Assembly (NCBI GenBank): GCA_016932645.1
Contig: JAFGCL010000010.1
Coordinates: 1 to 36,451, forward strand
Direction of reading: 5' to 3'
Origin: Dehalococcoidia bacterium
GTDB lineage: Bacteria; Chloroflexota; Dehalococcoidia; UBA2247; RBG-13-53-26
DNA: 36,451 bases
The translations under genes and the position numbers were made by a program. Shown here in pieces: positions 16,946 to 25,508 of the stretch (position 1 is the stretch's first letter; every line of letters starts with the position of its first letter). The notes below the pieces were generated by a model. It had not been told where the DNA came from and did not search any database. It saw nothing but the letters and a program-made list of their open reading frames with translations.

Positions 16946-18349
16946 TCAGTCTCGAACTGCCCGGGAAGCGCCAACGCCCATGTCCGAGCTATGACGTCTT
17001 AGTTGCCTGACTCCCTTGCTGCGTGATCGACTGCCGCAGCGTTGCAGGGACACTTTGAAGTGCCTCTTGTCGAATCCCTCTGAATCGTAGGTCTTCCATT
17101 TGGGCAAGGCATATTCATAGACCCCAAGCTTTGCTCCCGCCAGTCCAAATATCTCCTTGGGCACTACCCCTAGAGATCGCCGTCTGCCCAGAGTCATGAC
17201 ATGCAATGCCAGCAGAGTATCCCAGAGTCGTGGAGGGCACCCTTTCACGGCCACGACAGTCCCTGTGCTTCCATCATGGTTGTTGATGGCGCAGTTGCCA
17301 TACAGAATCGCTCTTTGGCCCTCGTGTTCCGGCCTCACATCTTTGCCGCAGCATATGACCAGTTCATCGCAGTCCCTGTTCGGGTTGTCTGTCACAAAGG
17401 CCACCAGTGCCAGGCCGAGATTGGCATAGCACCGCGAACAAAGGCTGTCGCCCGGATATGGAACCGAGATGCCGGTGACGCCGGCCGGAGCCAGCAGTTC
17501 CTTCGCCACGTCGGGTTTCCATTCCAGCCTTTCTCCCAGGGCCTTAATGTCCTTTTCACCTTCGATCTGAATGCCATCAGTTGTCAGAGGCCGGCCATGA
17601 CTCTCGGCATAGGCACGAAGATAGCCGACCTCTGAGGGATCAATCCCCATGATCGCAGACCCCACAACGTCGCAGGCAAACTTGTCCTGACTGGCGATGA
17701 TCAGATCCTTGCGCCGGGCGGTCCCCAGGAGCGTGTCCGGACCCCTCTCCAGCATGTATGTTCCGTCGATAATGGTAAGGTCGCTCTTCACGACTTCGTT
17801 CAGCAGGTAGATGAGACGGTTGAGGCGGTTGCTGCCATGAAACTTGGTCTTGGATGCCGGACTCAGGCAGCCCTTGAGGTTCTTGAAGCCCAGCGAAACC
17901 TTGGTGAGTCCATGGGTCTTGAGCACCGGGACATTGATCAGGAAGTCCGTCTCCAGGGCGCTCTGGGCGATCTGCACCTGGAAGCCCTCGAGTTCAACCT
18001 GGCGAAAGGGCCCCCTGTTGAGGTCCATCAGCCTTACGCCATACTTCGTAGCGAGCTTGTCGATGTCCGTGCGCGCACAGGCCTTGCGCGTGTCAAGACC
18101 CAGCACTTCGATGGACCCTTCGGCGATGGTTATGTCGCTGCAACCCTCCTCGATCAGCAACTGAAGAAGCGCCTCTAGCATGCACGTTGTGGTGATCATG
18201 CCGTATGGCGGCAGGCGAAGGCCGACGGATATGTTCGGTTTCACCATGATCCTGGCGTGCTTGTCCAGTTTCGCGAAACCGTCACACAGGGATACGGCTT
18301 CGCGCAGCGACTTGAAGGGCTCGGCCAGCTTCACTATTGAGACTACCAT
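16946..18349 (-). CDS. DUF362 domain protein
   Basis: This 467-residue protein begins MVVSIVKLAEPFKSLREAV and contains the DUF362 pattern: VKPNISVG, a central LINVPVLKTHGLTKVSLGFK followed by NLKGCLSP, and DLTIIDGTYMLERGPDTLLG. DUF362 proteins are often iron-sulfur associated; here CSRC (in SLCSRCYANLG) and CDELVICC are the visible cysteine clusters, but no ferredoxin motif is seen. The last 40 residues or so are arginine/serine-rich and poorly conserved. The ATG lies 2 nt after the stop of the acyltransferase gene, so the two are cotranslated. The function is not established; a role in modifying the product of the partner enzyme is a guess. Confidence 0.85.
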   Translation of the reverse strand: MVVSIVKLAEPFKSLREAVSLCDGFAKLDKHARIMVKPNISVGLRLPPYGMITTTCMLEALLQLLIEEGCSDITIAEGSIEVLGLDTRKACARTDIDKLATKYGVRLMDLNRGPFRQVELEGFQVQIAQSALETDFLINVPVLKTHGLTKVSLGFKNLKGCLSPASKTKFHGSNRLNRLIYLLNEVVKSDLTIIDGTYMLERGPDTLLGTARRKDLIIASQDKFACDVVGSAIMGIDPSEVGYLRAYAESHGRPLTTDGIQIEGEKDIKALGERLEWKPDVAKELLAPAGVTGISVPYPGDSLCSRCYANLGLALVAFVTDNPNRDCDELVICCGKDVRPEHEGQRAILYGNCAINNHDGSTGTVVAVKGCPPRLWDTLLALHVMTLGRRRSLGVVPKEIFGLAGAKLGVYEYALPKWKTYDSEGFDKRHFKVSLQRCGSRSRSKGVRQLRRHSSDMGVGASRAVRD

Positions 18350-18351
18350 GG

Positions 18352-19815
18352 CTATCCGGTTGACACAGGCTCTCGGACGTGCCGCTGTATCACCTGCGGC
18401 GCAAGAATTCCTTCAGCCGTTCTCTGATAGCTTCGTAGTTCGTGAAGATAGAGACTCAGAAACGTCCTCGCCTCCGCTTTGGAGAAACAGGCAGCTTTGT
18501 AGACAAGAGCTATATGCAGGTGATCGTGATATGTGCCAACACATAGGCTCATTCCCATTGGGCTGACGACCGGAGGCAAGCCTAAAACGCTGGTTATCTC
18601 CGCGTCACCCATTTTGACCCCTTCGCTTGAGGTGCTCCATTCTGGCCAGATAAGTCCCAGATTTGTGAGTAGTGTGGAATCCAGGTATATCTCGGTGGCT
18701 ATCAAGAACTTGGCTACGTACTTAGGGATTCGCAGCGGGAGATGGGTACAGAAATAGACGGCATACACGATGGAAAACGCTATTCCGTTCCTAAGCATTC
18801 GCGAAGTCTTCTCCTTCACTGTCCGCAACAGGGCTTCCGGGTCCACTCTCTCCTTGTGCGTGGTCGACACTGATATGAAGGATACTCTATTTGCGATGAC
18901 TTGCAAGGACATTGGGCTGCCAATGTTCACCGGCACCATGATACTAATCTTTCGGCTTGGTTTTCCGTGGGCGCTATTCCATTCTTCAACGGTCTTGAAG
19001 CATGCCGCCATGAGGATATCGTTCACCGTTGCGCCGACTGACCTCGATTTGGATCGAATCTGTCTTAGCTCGTAGGGATTCAACGATCCCTGGCAGAAGT
19101 TGATCTCAGCCGATCGCCTCGACCTCCTACGACAAATCCTGGCGTTGGGCGAAAGGGGAGCAAACAGAAACCGGTGGGCGAGAGTGGCGATCATCCTGAG
19201 GTAGAAATACCCCACTCTCAGCCTGCAGGCTTGCGCCAGTGCAACCAGATCATCCCCCCTTTCATTCCCCAGCGAATGCCTTGAGCGAGATGAGTTGTCA
19301 GTGGCCCCGTTGTACTCTTGAACCACCTCACCGATGAAGCGAAGAAACTGAAGTCCGTCTGCCGCCGAATGATGCCAGGTGAAAACGAGTGAGGACTCTG
19401 TGCGTGTCCTTCTCAGTAGAAGAACTCTGCACGGTAGCTGCTTACCTGGGTCAAGCTGTCTGTTCATCCAGTCCGAGACAAGACTGTCATAGCGGGCGCC
19501 AATCTGACTGCGACTTGAGTCAGTTGGACCTTGTGGCTGCACCAAGTCCCACACACTCAATATGTCATTGCCGTAGTTGCTTCTTGTCTCTCGGGTTTGC
19601 CGAAATAGTCCAGCACGTATGGTTGATCTCAAACTAGGATGGCAGAGCAGTACGGTCGTCAGAGCGGACTTCAACTTGACAGGATCCACGGACCCATCAA
19701 TGGTTAGTATATAGTGATTGACCATTGATTCATCTTGGCTATGGAGTGCAAACATCGCCTTGTCCACGCAGTTGAGTGCAGCACTGGTGCTCAGGCGTTC
19801 CATCTCTTCCGGCAT
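18352..19815 (-). CDS. HHxxxDG acyltransferase, wax ester synthase/condensation superfamily
   Basis: This protein of about 487 residues has the catalytic WHHSAADG motif of the condensation/WS-DGAT/alcohol acyltransferase superfamily. The C-terminal half contains VGATVNDILMAACFKTVEEW and VPVNIGSP, matching the second lobe of WS/DGAT-type enzymes. No carrier-protein or adenylation domain is attached. It likely transfers an acyl group from CoA or a carrier to a hydroxyl or amine. The ATG at 19815 has GAGG 6 nt upstream and is preferred over a GTG at 19827 that contains that site. A promoter lies about 135 bp upstream. It is followed without a gap by the DUF362 gene. Confidence 0.8.
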   Translation of the reverse strand: MPEEMERLSTSAALNCVDKAMFALHSQDESMVNHYILTIDGSVDPVKLKSALTTVLLCHPSLRSTIRAGLFRQTRETRSNYGNDILSVWDLVQPQGPTDSSRSQIGARYDSLVSDWMNRQLDPGKQLPCRVLLLRRTRTESSLVFTWHHSAADGLQFLRFIGEVVQEYNGATDNSSRSRHSLGNERGDDLVALAQACRLRVGYFYLRMIATLAHRFLFAPLSPNARICRRRSRRSAEINFCQGSLNPYELRQIRSKSRSVGATVNDILMAACFKTVEEWNSAHGKPSRKISIMVPVNIGSPMSLQVIANRVSFISVSTTHKERVDPEALLRTVKEKTSRMLRNGIAFSIVYAVYFCTHLPLRIPKYVAKFLIATEIYLDSTLLTNLGLIWPEWSTSSEGVKMGDAEITSVLGLPPVVSPMGMSLCVGTYHDHLHIALVYKAACFSKAEARTFLSLYLHELRSYQRTAEGILAPQVIQRHVREPVSTG

Positions 19816-19956
19816 CTGTTGCCTCACAAATGAACGAGTGACAAGTGACTTATGTGAGACCGCTCGTTGTTGCTAGTCTTCCTACTTAGTGGAGGGCACT
19901 GTCCACCATGAGAAGCCGGAGAGGAGAGAGTAGGCCTGTAGGTCGACTTGCAGGAT

Positions 19957-19984
19957 ATACTACTATTATCTGTCTGTCTGTCAA
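19957..19984 (-). promoter_or_regulatory. Promoter of the acyltransferase-DUF362 operon
   Basis: On the minus strand TTGACA (complement of 19979-19984) is followed after 16 bp by TAGTAT (complement of 19957-19962). The spacer is a GACA/GATA-rich repeat. Transcription would start near 19950, leaving a leader of about 135 nt in which no gene is seen. Confidence 0.55.
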
Positions 19985-20121
19985 GTGCTCATCTATCATA
20001 ATAGTAACATGTAAGACGCAAAGGACTATCGCGATCTTCCGGAATTGACATGCCAAGGGTTCGATGAGTTGCTGGGGATGGACTGTTGCAGCCAGCGCCA
20101 GGAAGACGCCGCGCTGGAACA

Positions 20122-20919
20122 TCACGCACCGGCGCGGAGGAATGGCTCGATCGTGTCAGCGACGATGGCTGCGCCTGTGCCGTTCAGATGCATTCCCTCT
20201 GTAGTCAATAGAAAGCCGTTCTCTCTGGCAATTTCGTCGAAGCTGCGCCTGAGAACGTAGTGACGAAAGAGAGAGGTCCACATCAGGGTCGAGTTGGGAT
20301 GATGCCGACGCCCAGCCGCACCATGAACTTTATACAGGTAGTTCTCCTGCCGCTCATGCGCCGGCAGGTAGGTCACTTGCTGTTCGGTCGCTATTTGCAT
20401 CAGGCATGCACTGTAGGCCCTGATGCGCTCGTTAGGCAACGACGTCAGGTGCTCTCCTAAGACAGGAGGTGAGACCAAAGCGATCCTGGCCGGCGTCTTC
20501 TCCTTGAGGACCTTCACTATCTGAAGCATGTTGCCGTAGTACCAACCGATGACGGGCTCCTCGGGAAGTCCTTTCCAGAGTCGATATGCCAGCCGGAGGG
20601 CTGGACTCAGGGTAGCATTGACATCATTGCCACCAACCAGAACGATGACGAATTCTGGCTGGCGAGCGACGACGGTATCCAACCGGATTAGAATATTGTA
20701 GGACAGGTCGCCATTTACCCCGTGATTGAAGAAGCGGAAGCCTTCGTCGCTTAAGCGCCCCCTCAAAATGTCAATGAAGTCAATGCTGACCTGTCCCCGA
20801 ACAAGACTGTCTCCGATACAGACAACCGAACGCGGGTGTCGAGGTTCTCTCGGGGTTCCTTCGCTGGTCTGACAAACGCCGCTGGCGCGACGGCCGTCTC
20901 GCTGTCTCCGAGATGGCAT
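20122..20919 (-). CDS. SGNH/GDSL-type hydrolase
   Basis: This 265-residue esterase-like protein has block I VCIGDSLVRG (Ser38 nucleophile), block II HGVNGDLSYN, block III LVGGNDVN and block V EGMHLNGTG. In block V the usual Asp of the Asp-x-x-His pair is Glu241, with His244 kept. It probably hydrolyses an acyl ester or lipid. No signal peptide is seen: the N-terminus is arginine-rich and polar. The ATG at 20919 lacks a clear ribosome binding site. It is on the same strand as the acyltransferase gene, 306 bp upstream of it, and separated from it by that gene's own promoter. A functional link through acyl transfer and removal is only suggestive. Confidence 0.82.
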   Translation of the reverse strand: MPSRRQRDGRRASGVCQTSEGTPREPRHPRSVVCIGDSLVRGQVSIDFIDILRGRLSDEGFRFFNHGVNGDLSYNILIRLDTVVARQPEFVIVLVGGNDVNATLSPALRLAYRLWKGLPEEPVIGWYYGNMLQIVKVLKEKTPARIALVSPPVLGEHLTSLPNERIRAYSACLMQIATEQQVTYLPAHERQENYLYKVHGAAGRRHHPNSTLMWTSLFRHYVLRRSFDEIARENGFLLTTEGMHLNGTGAAIVADTIEPFLRAGA

Positions 20920-21461
20920 CAGTGTAGTTCGAATGATGTCAGAGCCTCGCGTCTGTCAATGACCTAGAAATGTATGACATTTCCATTACATCTTAAAGTC
21001 TACGAGGTGCTATTTGCAAACGTGTCTCAACGTATTTCGGTGACCTCACATTCCCGTCACATGAGGGCCTGTGGACTTCAGCAACTGCCTCAGCTGAGCG
21101 GGATTTCCACTTCTTCTGAGTGCCATCTAATCCGATTCCAAGGCAACGCCGAAACCGGAGTGGTATCCTGGTTTTGCACTGGAAAGGACACCCCCCCACA
21201 CTCCAGACAAAGAGAGGCCCACCGAGTGAGATGCACTTTTCTCTTTGTCCGACAACTTGCCCTGGCGTCGCGGCGTCAGGTTCCGGAGACCCTGTGCTTT
21301 TCTCGTTTTCGACAGGTGTGCCGCCGAGAAGCACTTATTCAGATGATTTTGTGACAATATATATCGCTTCTGTGACCATCCGGTTAACCGGCCGATCTAT
21401 CATCTGATACCGAATGCTGCGTTTGCGCGCAGTACGTACCTGTCGTGATGGAGGTCATGCT
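20920..21461. other. Intergenic region between divergent genes
   Basis: No convincing gene is seen. Short frames on both strands lack homology and ribosome binding sites. The palindrome CCGGTTAACCGG lies near 21380-21392. An A/T-rich stretch at about 21355-21364 (CAATATATAT) could hold the promoter of the HD-GYP gene, but no clear -35 is present. TTGACA on the minus strand (complement of 20954-20959) is a weak promoter candidate for the SGNH gene. Confidence 0.45.
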
Positions 21462-22688
21462 ATGTCAACCACATCAAGATCCAGCCGAAAGAGCCAGTTA
21501 GTTGTCTTTGGGGCGCCGCATGCGGAGCGCGCCGGTACACAGAAAGGTACCGCGTCATCCGCCAAGTCAACCCAGGCGGAAGCGGAGCGTCGAGTCCTTT
21601 TGGATCTGATACCCGATCAAGTGTTTCGCGTCAAGGCGAAACATGACGGCTCCGTCTCAGTGAGAGATGGGCGTACCCGCACCCAAGTCGTCATGGACGG
21701 CGTGTCAGCTTCCGCCTCAGAGGCCAACAAACAGGATAAGTCTCTGGAGGCAACGAGGAGCCTCGGTCAGGAGTTGGCATGTCGAGGCAGGACGCTTATG
21801 GATGACTTCCTGACGACGGGTGAGATGCAGACTGTTGAATTCGATGTTGAGTGCGGTGGTCGTACAACTCACTACCAGATTCGAGCGGCTGCCTGCGGTC
21901 CTTGGGAACTGCTGGCTGTAGTCACGGATATCACGGCGCGCAAAGAGGCGGAATCTAGCATTGAGAGATCACTCAGTGAAGTGGCCCGTCTGAATGAAGT
22001 TCTTCAGAACGAGGCATCTCAGCACGCCGAGGATGAACAGATTCTGGACAACGCCTTCGCCAAGCTGGGCAAGCTGCTGGAGGACACCATCGGGGCAATC
22101 CAGATGATCGTCCAGATGAAAGACCCTCCGACGGCTCATCATCAGGCGCGAGTGTGCAAGCTGGCCTGCGCCATAGGCCGGGAGATGGGCCTGGGGAAGG
22201 GACAAGTCGACACGATTGGGTTGGCAGCCCTACTTCATGACCTGGGCAAAGTGTTTATTCCTGATGAAACCCTGAACAAGCCCGGCAAGCTGACCGAAGC
22301 TGAGTTTGCGACCATTAAGGAATCCGCCGAGACGGAGTTCCAGATTTTGAAGACCATTGATCTCTTCTATCCCATCGCCGACATTGTCCACCAGCATCAC
22401 GAAAGGCTTAACGGAGCCGGCTATCCCCTGGGGCTCAAAGGCGAGGATATTCTGCTCGAGGCGCGCATAATCGCGATCGCGGATGTGGTTGAGGCGATGG
22501 TTTCTGATCGTCCTTATCGGCCCGCACTGACGTTGGAAGAAGCTCTGGGCGAGATTGAATCCGGGAAGGGAACGCTGTACGACCCATCTGCTGTTGAGGC
22601 CTGCATCAGGATGTTCAGAGAGCACAGGTTCGAGTTCGATCGGGCAGAGGCCAACGTGCCCCAGGAGGCAGCCTATTCCGGAGCATAG
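21462..22688 (+). CDS. HD-GYP domain phosphodiesterase with PAS-like sensor
   Basis: This soluble signalling protein has 408 residues. The N-terminal half is a PAS-like module ending in the typical VVTDITARKEAE linker, followed by a coiled coil. The C-terminal HD-GYP domain shows HHQARVCKLACAIGREMGL, LLHDLGKVFIPDE (HD pair), HQHHERLNGAGYP and the DVVEAMVSDRPYRPAL region. HD-GYP enzymes hydrolyse cyclic di-GMP. Here the GYP motif reads HHERLNGAGYP with Asn where most have Asp, which may or may not lower activity. The ATG at 21462 is preceded by GGAGG at 7 nt; an in-frame start 16 codons earlier lacks this. No neighbour suggests a target. Confidence 0.92.
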   Translation: MSTTSRSSRKSQLVVFGAPHAERAGTQKGTASSAKSTQAEAERRVLLDLIPDQVFRVKAKHDGSVSVRDGRTRTQVVMDGVSASASEANKQDKSLEATRSLGQELACRGRTLMDDFLTTGEMQTVEFDVECGGRTTHYQIRAAACGPWELLAVVTDITARKEAESSIERSLSEVARLNEVLQNEASQHAEDEQILDNAFAKLGKLLEDTIGAIQMIVQMKDPPTAHHQARVCKLACAIGREMGLGKGQVDTIGLAALLHDLGKVFIPDETLNKPGKLTEAEFATIKESAETEFQILKTIDLFYPIADIVHQHHERLNGAGYPLGLKGEDILLEARIIAIADVVEAMVSDRPYRPALTLEEALGEIESGKGTLYDPSAVEACIRMFREHRFEFDRAEANVPQEAAYSGA

Positions 22689-22922
22689 GGTCTGTGCCCT
22701 CTGTTTTTAGGAGTCTGGCTCGGGATGTATGTTTAATTCCACTGGGGTTGGGTAGATCGAATCACCGAGTGTTATCCAATGGCAGCGTGCGGGGGATTCT
22801 CGAAGTACCTAGCAAGAGGATGGATGGTGCATTGCCGGGCAGCGACGTTTCAGAACACAGATAGAAGGAGCATGCTAGTGCCGGTCTCATGGGCGCTCGC
22901 GTATAGGTCTTAGGGCTGAGAG

Positions 22923-23390
22923 ATGGGTTTTGACTACAGCGCGAAGAATGCAGCCTTCGTCAGGCAGCACGGCCGTTGTGCCAAGTGCGGCAAGTACCTG
23001 AACATGGTCTATGAAGACAGGCGGGGATACGAGGGCGCTTGGACAGCACATGACCTCGTGCCGATGAATGAAGGGGGAAGCAACAGAGCCCACAACTGTG
23101 TCATACTCTGCATCACAGACCCAGACTGTCATCTCAACTTCGCCCACGGTGGAGACCTGCGCCAGCATGTCTTTCTCACCCCGTTCGCGTTTCCAGGTTG
23201 GGTATTCAGGGATGGTGGTGAAGAGGGGCGTTTGGAGGATATCCCAGCCGAGACGCAGCGGCCTGTTCAAGAAGCTAGGGCTTCCGTTGTTCCATACCGA
23301 GTGCCCCGCACCGGTGACGGACCATGGATGACTCCGAGTGCTGCTGCATCTGTGCGTCCCTTGACGCGCCCAGGACTCGGTTCACGATGA
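22923..23390 (+). CDS. HNH endonuclease-like protein
   Basis: This 155-residue protein has an HNH fold in its first half. It shows RCAKCGKYL (CxxC, Cys19/22), GAWTAHDLVPMNEGGSNRAH, NCVILC and DPDCH (Cys63, Cys69), which gives a four-cysteine zinc site around the nuclease core. The usual HH pair is HD (His43-Asp44), so the general base may be altered. The C-terminal 70 residues are low in recognisable structure. No methylase or specificity gene is adjacent, so this is not an obvious restriction system. A weak AGGG precedes the ATG. The role is uncertain; it may be a homing or repair nuclease. Confidence 0.65.
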   Translation: MGFDYSAKNAAFVRQHGRCAKCGKYLNMVYEDRRGYEGAWTAHDLVPMNEGGSNRAHNCVILCITDPDCHLNFAHGGDLRQHVFLTPFAFPGWVFRDGGEEGRLEDIPAETQRPVQEARASVVPYRVPRTGDGPWMTPSAAASVRPLTRPGLGSR

Positions 23391-23472
23391 GGCCAGAGGA
23401 TGATTCGGATTGGCCCCGGCATTTGACCTGGCTCTAAATGCGCCGACACAGTCGTGATATAGTTGGGACGTC

Positions 23473-23697
23473 ATGGCAAAGGTGCTTTTTGCGGCTGGCT
23501 TGGTTTCTTTTTTCGCCGCCCTGGTCTCTGAGATTGGCTTCATTATGCTCAGGCTGACGACTGCCAGCGGAACGACCACTGCTTCTCCTGGTTCCGTCTA
23601 CGGCCTGATCGTATGGGGTTGCATTGGCGTCGGGGTCTTCTGCTGGATCATTGCAGCGGCAATTGTTGTCGCCGGTCACTTTTGGGATGGGTCCTAG
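23473..23697 (+). CDS. Small two-helix membrane protein
   Basis: This 74-residue protein has two hydrophobic segments, at about 4-27 (VLFAAGLVSFFAALVSEIGF) and 43-68 (YGLIVWGCIGVGVFCWIIAA), joined by a Thr/Ser-rich loop (TTASGTTTASPGS). No family is recognised. The start has only a weak GGGA before it. The clean alternation of helices supports a real gene, but no function can be given. Confidence 0.55.
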   Translation: MAKVLFAAGLVSFFAALVSEIGFIMLRLTTASGTTTASPGSVYGLIVWGCIGVGVFCWIIAAAIVVAGHFWDGS

Positions 23698-23829
23698 CCG
23701 CCGCGTGATCACCGTCACCACGCGGGTCCTGATGCTCAGATACTGGACACATGATCCCGGGACCCTCATGGAGCTGCTCTCAGATGGCACCTCTGATGCC
23801 GAGCACTCAGCCAGCTGGACCACACCCAG

Positions 23830-25272
23830 TTAGGCAGCGTCCTCTGACATCCTCCTCAGGATATCCCAGAAAGCTCCGCGGTATCCCTGGCGAATAGCCT
23901 CCACCAGATGGCTATTGTCATTGTAGTTGTAGTTCATGTCCCCGGCCCGCGGCGGTCTCATGAAGAGAAATCGCTGGTCGTTGTCTATCAGCCGCTCGAG
24001 GTATTGCGGCACGTCATTGCCCAACTCTGCTGAAAGATAAAACACCGGCCGGAAGAATCGATTGTTGTCCTCTACAGCGCCGTGCAGGTTGCGGTTGGAT
24101 TCCGGGGGTCCCGACCGAAGCACCATGTCAGCCAGTCGCGTACCCGGGAAAACGCGAATCCCCAGGGCCGTACCGACGCGGTGTGGCGACATCTTCTTCA
24201 TGGCATGGATCGTTCGGCCCAGGGTCTCCTTCGTTTCTCCTGGCCCACCCAACAGGAGATCATACATGAAGACCAGGCCCTGCTCGTGACAGACTGCTGC
24301 CGTCCGCCGCAGATCGTCCACAACATAGTCCCTCGCCAGCGCCCGCAGAACGTCATCGTCGGCGCTGTCCACGCCGAAGTTGATGCCCCGGCAGCCCGCC
24401 TTTAGGTACAGGGCTGCCGTGTCGCTGCCAAACGGCACAGGGCTGGCATAGGCATACCAGCCTATCTTCTCTCCCAGGCCTCTTCGAATTATCTCCCGGC
24501 AGAGGTCGTCGGCATGGGATTCAGGCAGGTTGAACTCGGCATCGCAGAGATGAAGGCAATCGATTCCCTGGGCCAGCAGGGCTTCCATCTCTGCGGTGAC
24601 GCTCTCAGGTGAGCGGCAACGCAACTGATGCCCCTTGCTTGGGGCGTCGACGCAGTAGATGCAGCGCTTGGGGCAACCGCGCTTCGTCTCGATGCTCCCC
24701 ATGCCGCCCTCGGCGAGGTAGCGCCGGTTGTCGATGAAGGTGCGGGTTAACACGGTGTTCCTGTCCATGTCATGCCATGCGGGAGGATTGCACTTGAAAA
24801 CAGGGCCATCGCGATAGACCAGACCTGGAACCGACCGATAGTCGGCTCCGGCTGCAAGCCTTTCCACCAGGAGAGGCAGCGATTCTTCACCGTCACCGAC
24901 GATCCCGAGATCGATATCGCAGTATGCCAGAATGTCTTCAGGCATGATGGAGAAGCCTGAACCGCCCGCAATGATGGGAGCATCTGTCCTGCTGCCCAGG
25001 TAGTCCGTGACTTCCTTGAAGCCCGGGAGGAAAAACCCCTGGCTGCTGAAGGTCGTGTCGTCGACATTGCGGAGCGTAACCCCCACAGCCTCCACCGCGT
25101 TGCGGGCGAAGTAGGCATCTACGGCCGACCTCCAGTCTGGGTGGAGACACAGGTCCAGCAGGTCCACCTGAATGCCGCGCTGGTTCAGGGCGTGAGCCAG
25201 ATAGTCCAGTGCAATGGGGGTCACCGGAGGTTTCAATAGATTCGGATTGACCAGTAGAACTCGATAGGGCAT
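23830..25272 (-). CDS. B12-binding domain radical SAM enzyme
   Basis: This 480-residue protein has an N-terminal cobalamin-binding Rossmann domain (1-150) and a radical SAM barrel with CPKRCIYC (Cys200, Cys204, Cys207). The B12 domain shows PIIAGGSGFSIMPEDILAY and LGIVGDGEESLP but no DxHxxG motif, as in many radical SAM methyltransferases. The barrel contains CLHLCDAEFNLP and a LLLGGPGETKETL element. It probably methylates or rearranges an unreactive carbon of a lipid, hopanoid, peptide or pterin; the substrate cannot be inferred. The ATG at 25272 was chosen because MPYRVLLVNPN is the family start; 27 codons upstream look non-homologous. It has no evident operon partner: its neighbours are on the other strand or distant. 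Confidence 0.88.
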   Translation of the reverse strand: MPYRVLLVNPNLLKPPVTPIALDYLAHALNQRGIQVDLLDLCLHPDWRSAVDAYFARNAVEAVGVTLRNVDDTTFSSQGFFLPGFKEVTDYLGSRTDAPIIAGGSGFSIMPEDILAYCDIDLGIVGDGEESLPLLVERLAAGADYRSVPGLVYRDGPVFKCNPPAWHDMDRNTVLTRTFIDNRRYLAEGGMGSIETKRGCPKRCIYCVDAPSKGHQLRCRSPESVTAEMEALLAQGIDCLHLCDAEFNLPESHADDLCREIIRRGLGEKIGWYAYASPVPFGSDTAALYLKAGCRGINFGVDSADDDVLRALARDYVVDDLRRTAAVCHEQGLVFMYDLLLGGPGETKETLGRTIHAMKKMSPHRVGTALGIRVFPGTRLADMVLRSGPPESNRNLHGAVEDNNRFFRPVFYLSAELGNDVPQYLERLIDNDQRFLFMRPPRAGDMNYNYNDNSHLVEAIRQGYRGAFWDILRRMSEDAA

Positions 25273-25508
25273 GGCCTTTCTGAATTCTCCCGCTGGCGCT
25301 CTCAGCGCAACTAGACGATCATCATCATACCAGCTGTGCCGGCCAATGCGCACCCCTATTCCCCAGCGAAACCCTCAGTCTGTGGGATGAACCAAGGCGC
25401 AGTCGGATCCACCCTAGACGCAGGGCCTAGCCATGGCCGGATTGATCTCGTCCTTGTCTCATCTGGCGGGATTGGCCATGATATATTCACGGATGGGCAC
25501 CAGCCCCC

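Noticed and set aside
20993-21334. 113-codon minus-strand frame in the gap before the HD-GYP gene
   Set aside because: No domain or ribosome binding site; the residue composition is not protein-like.
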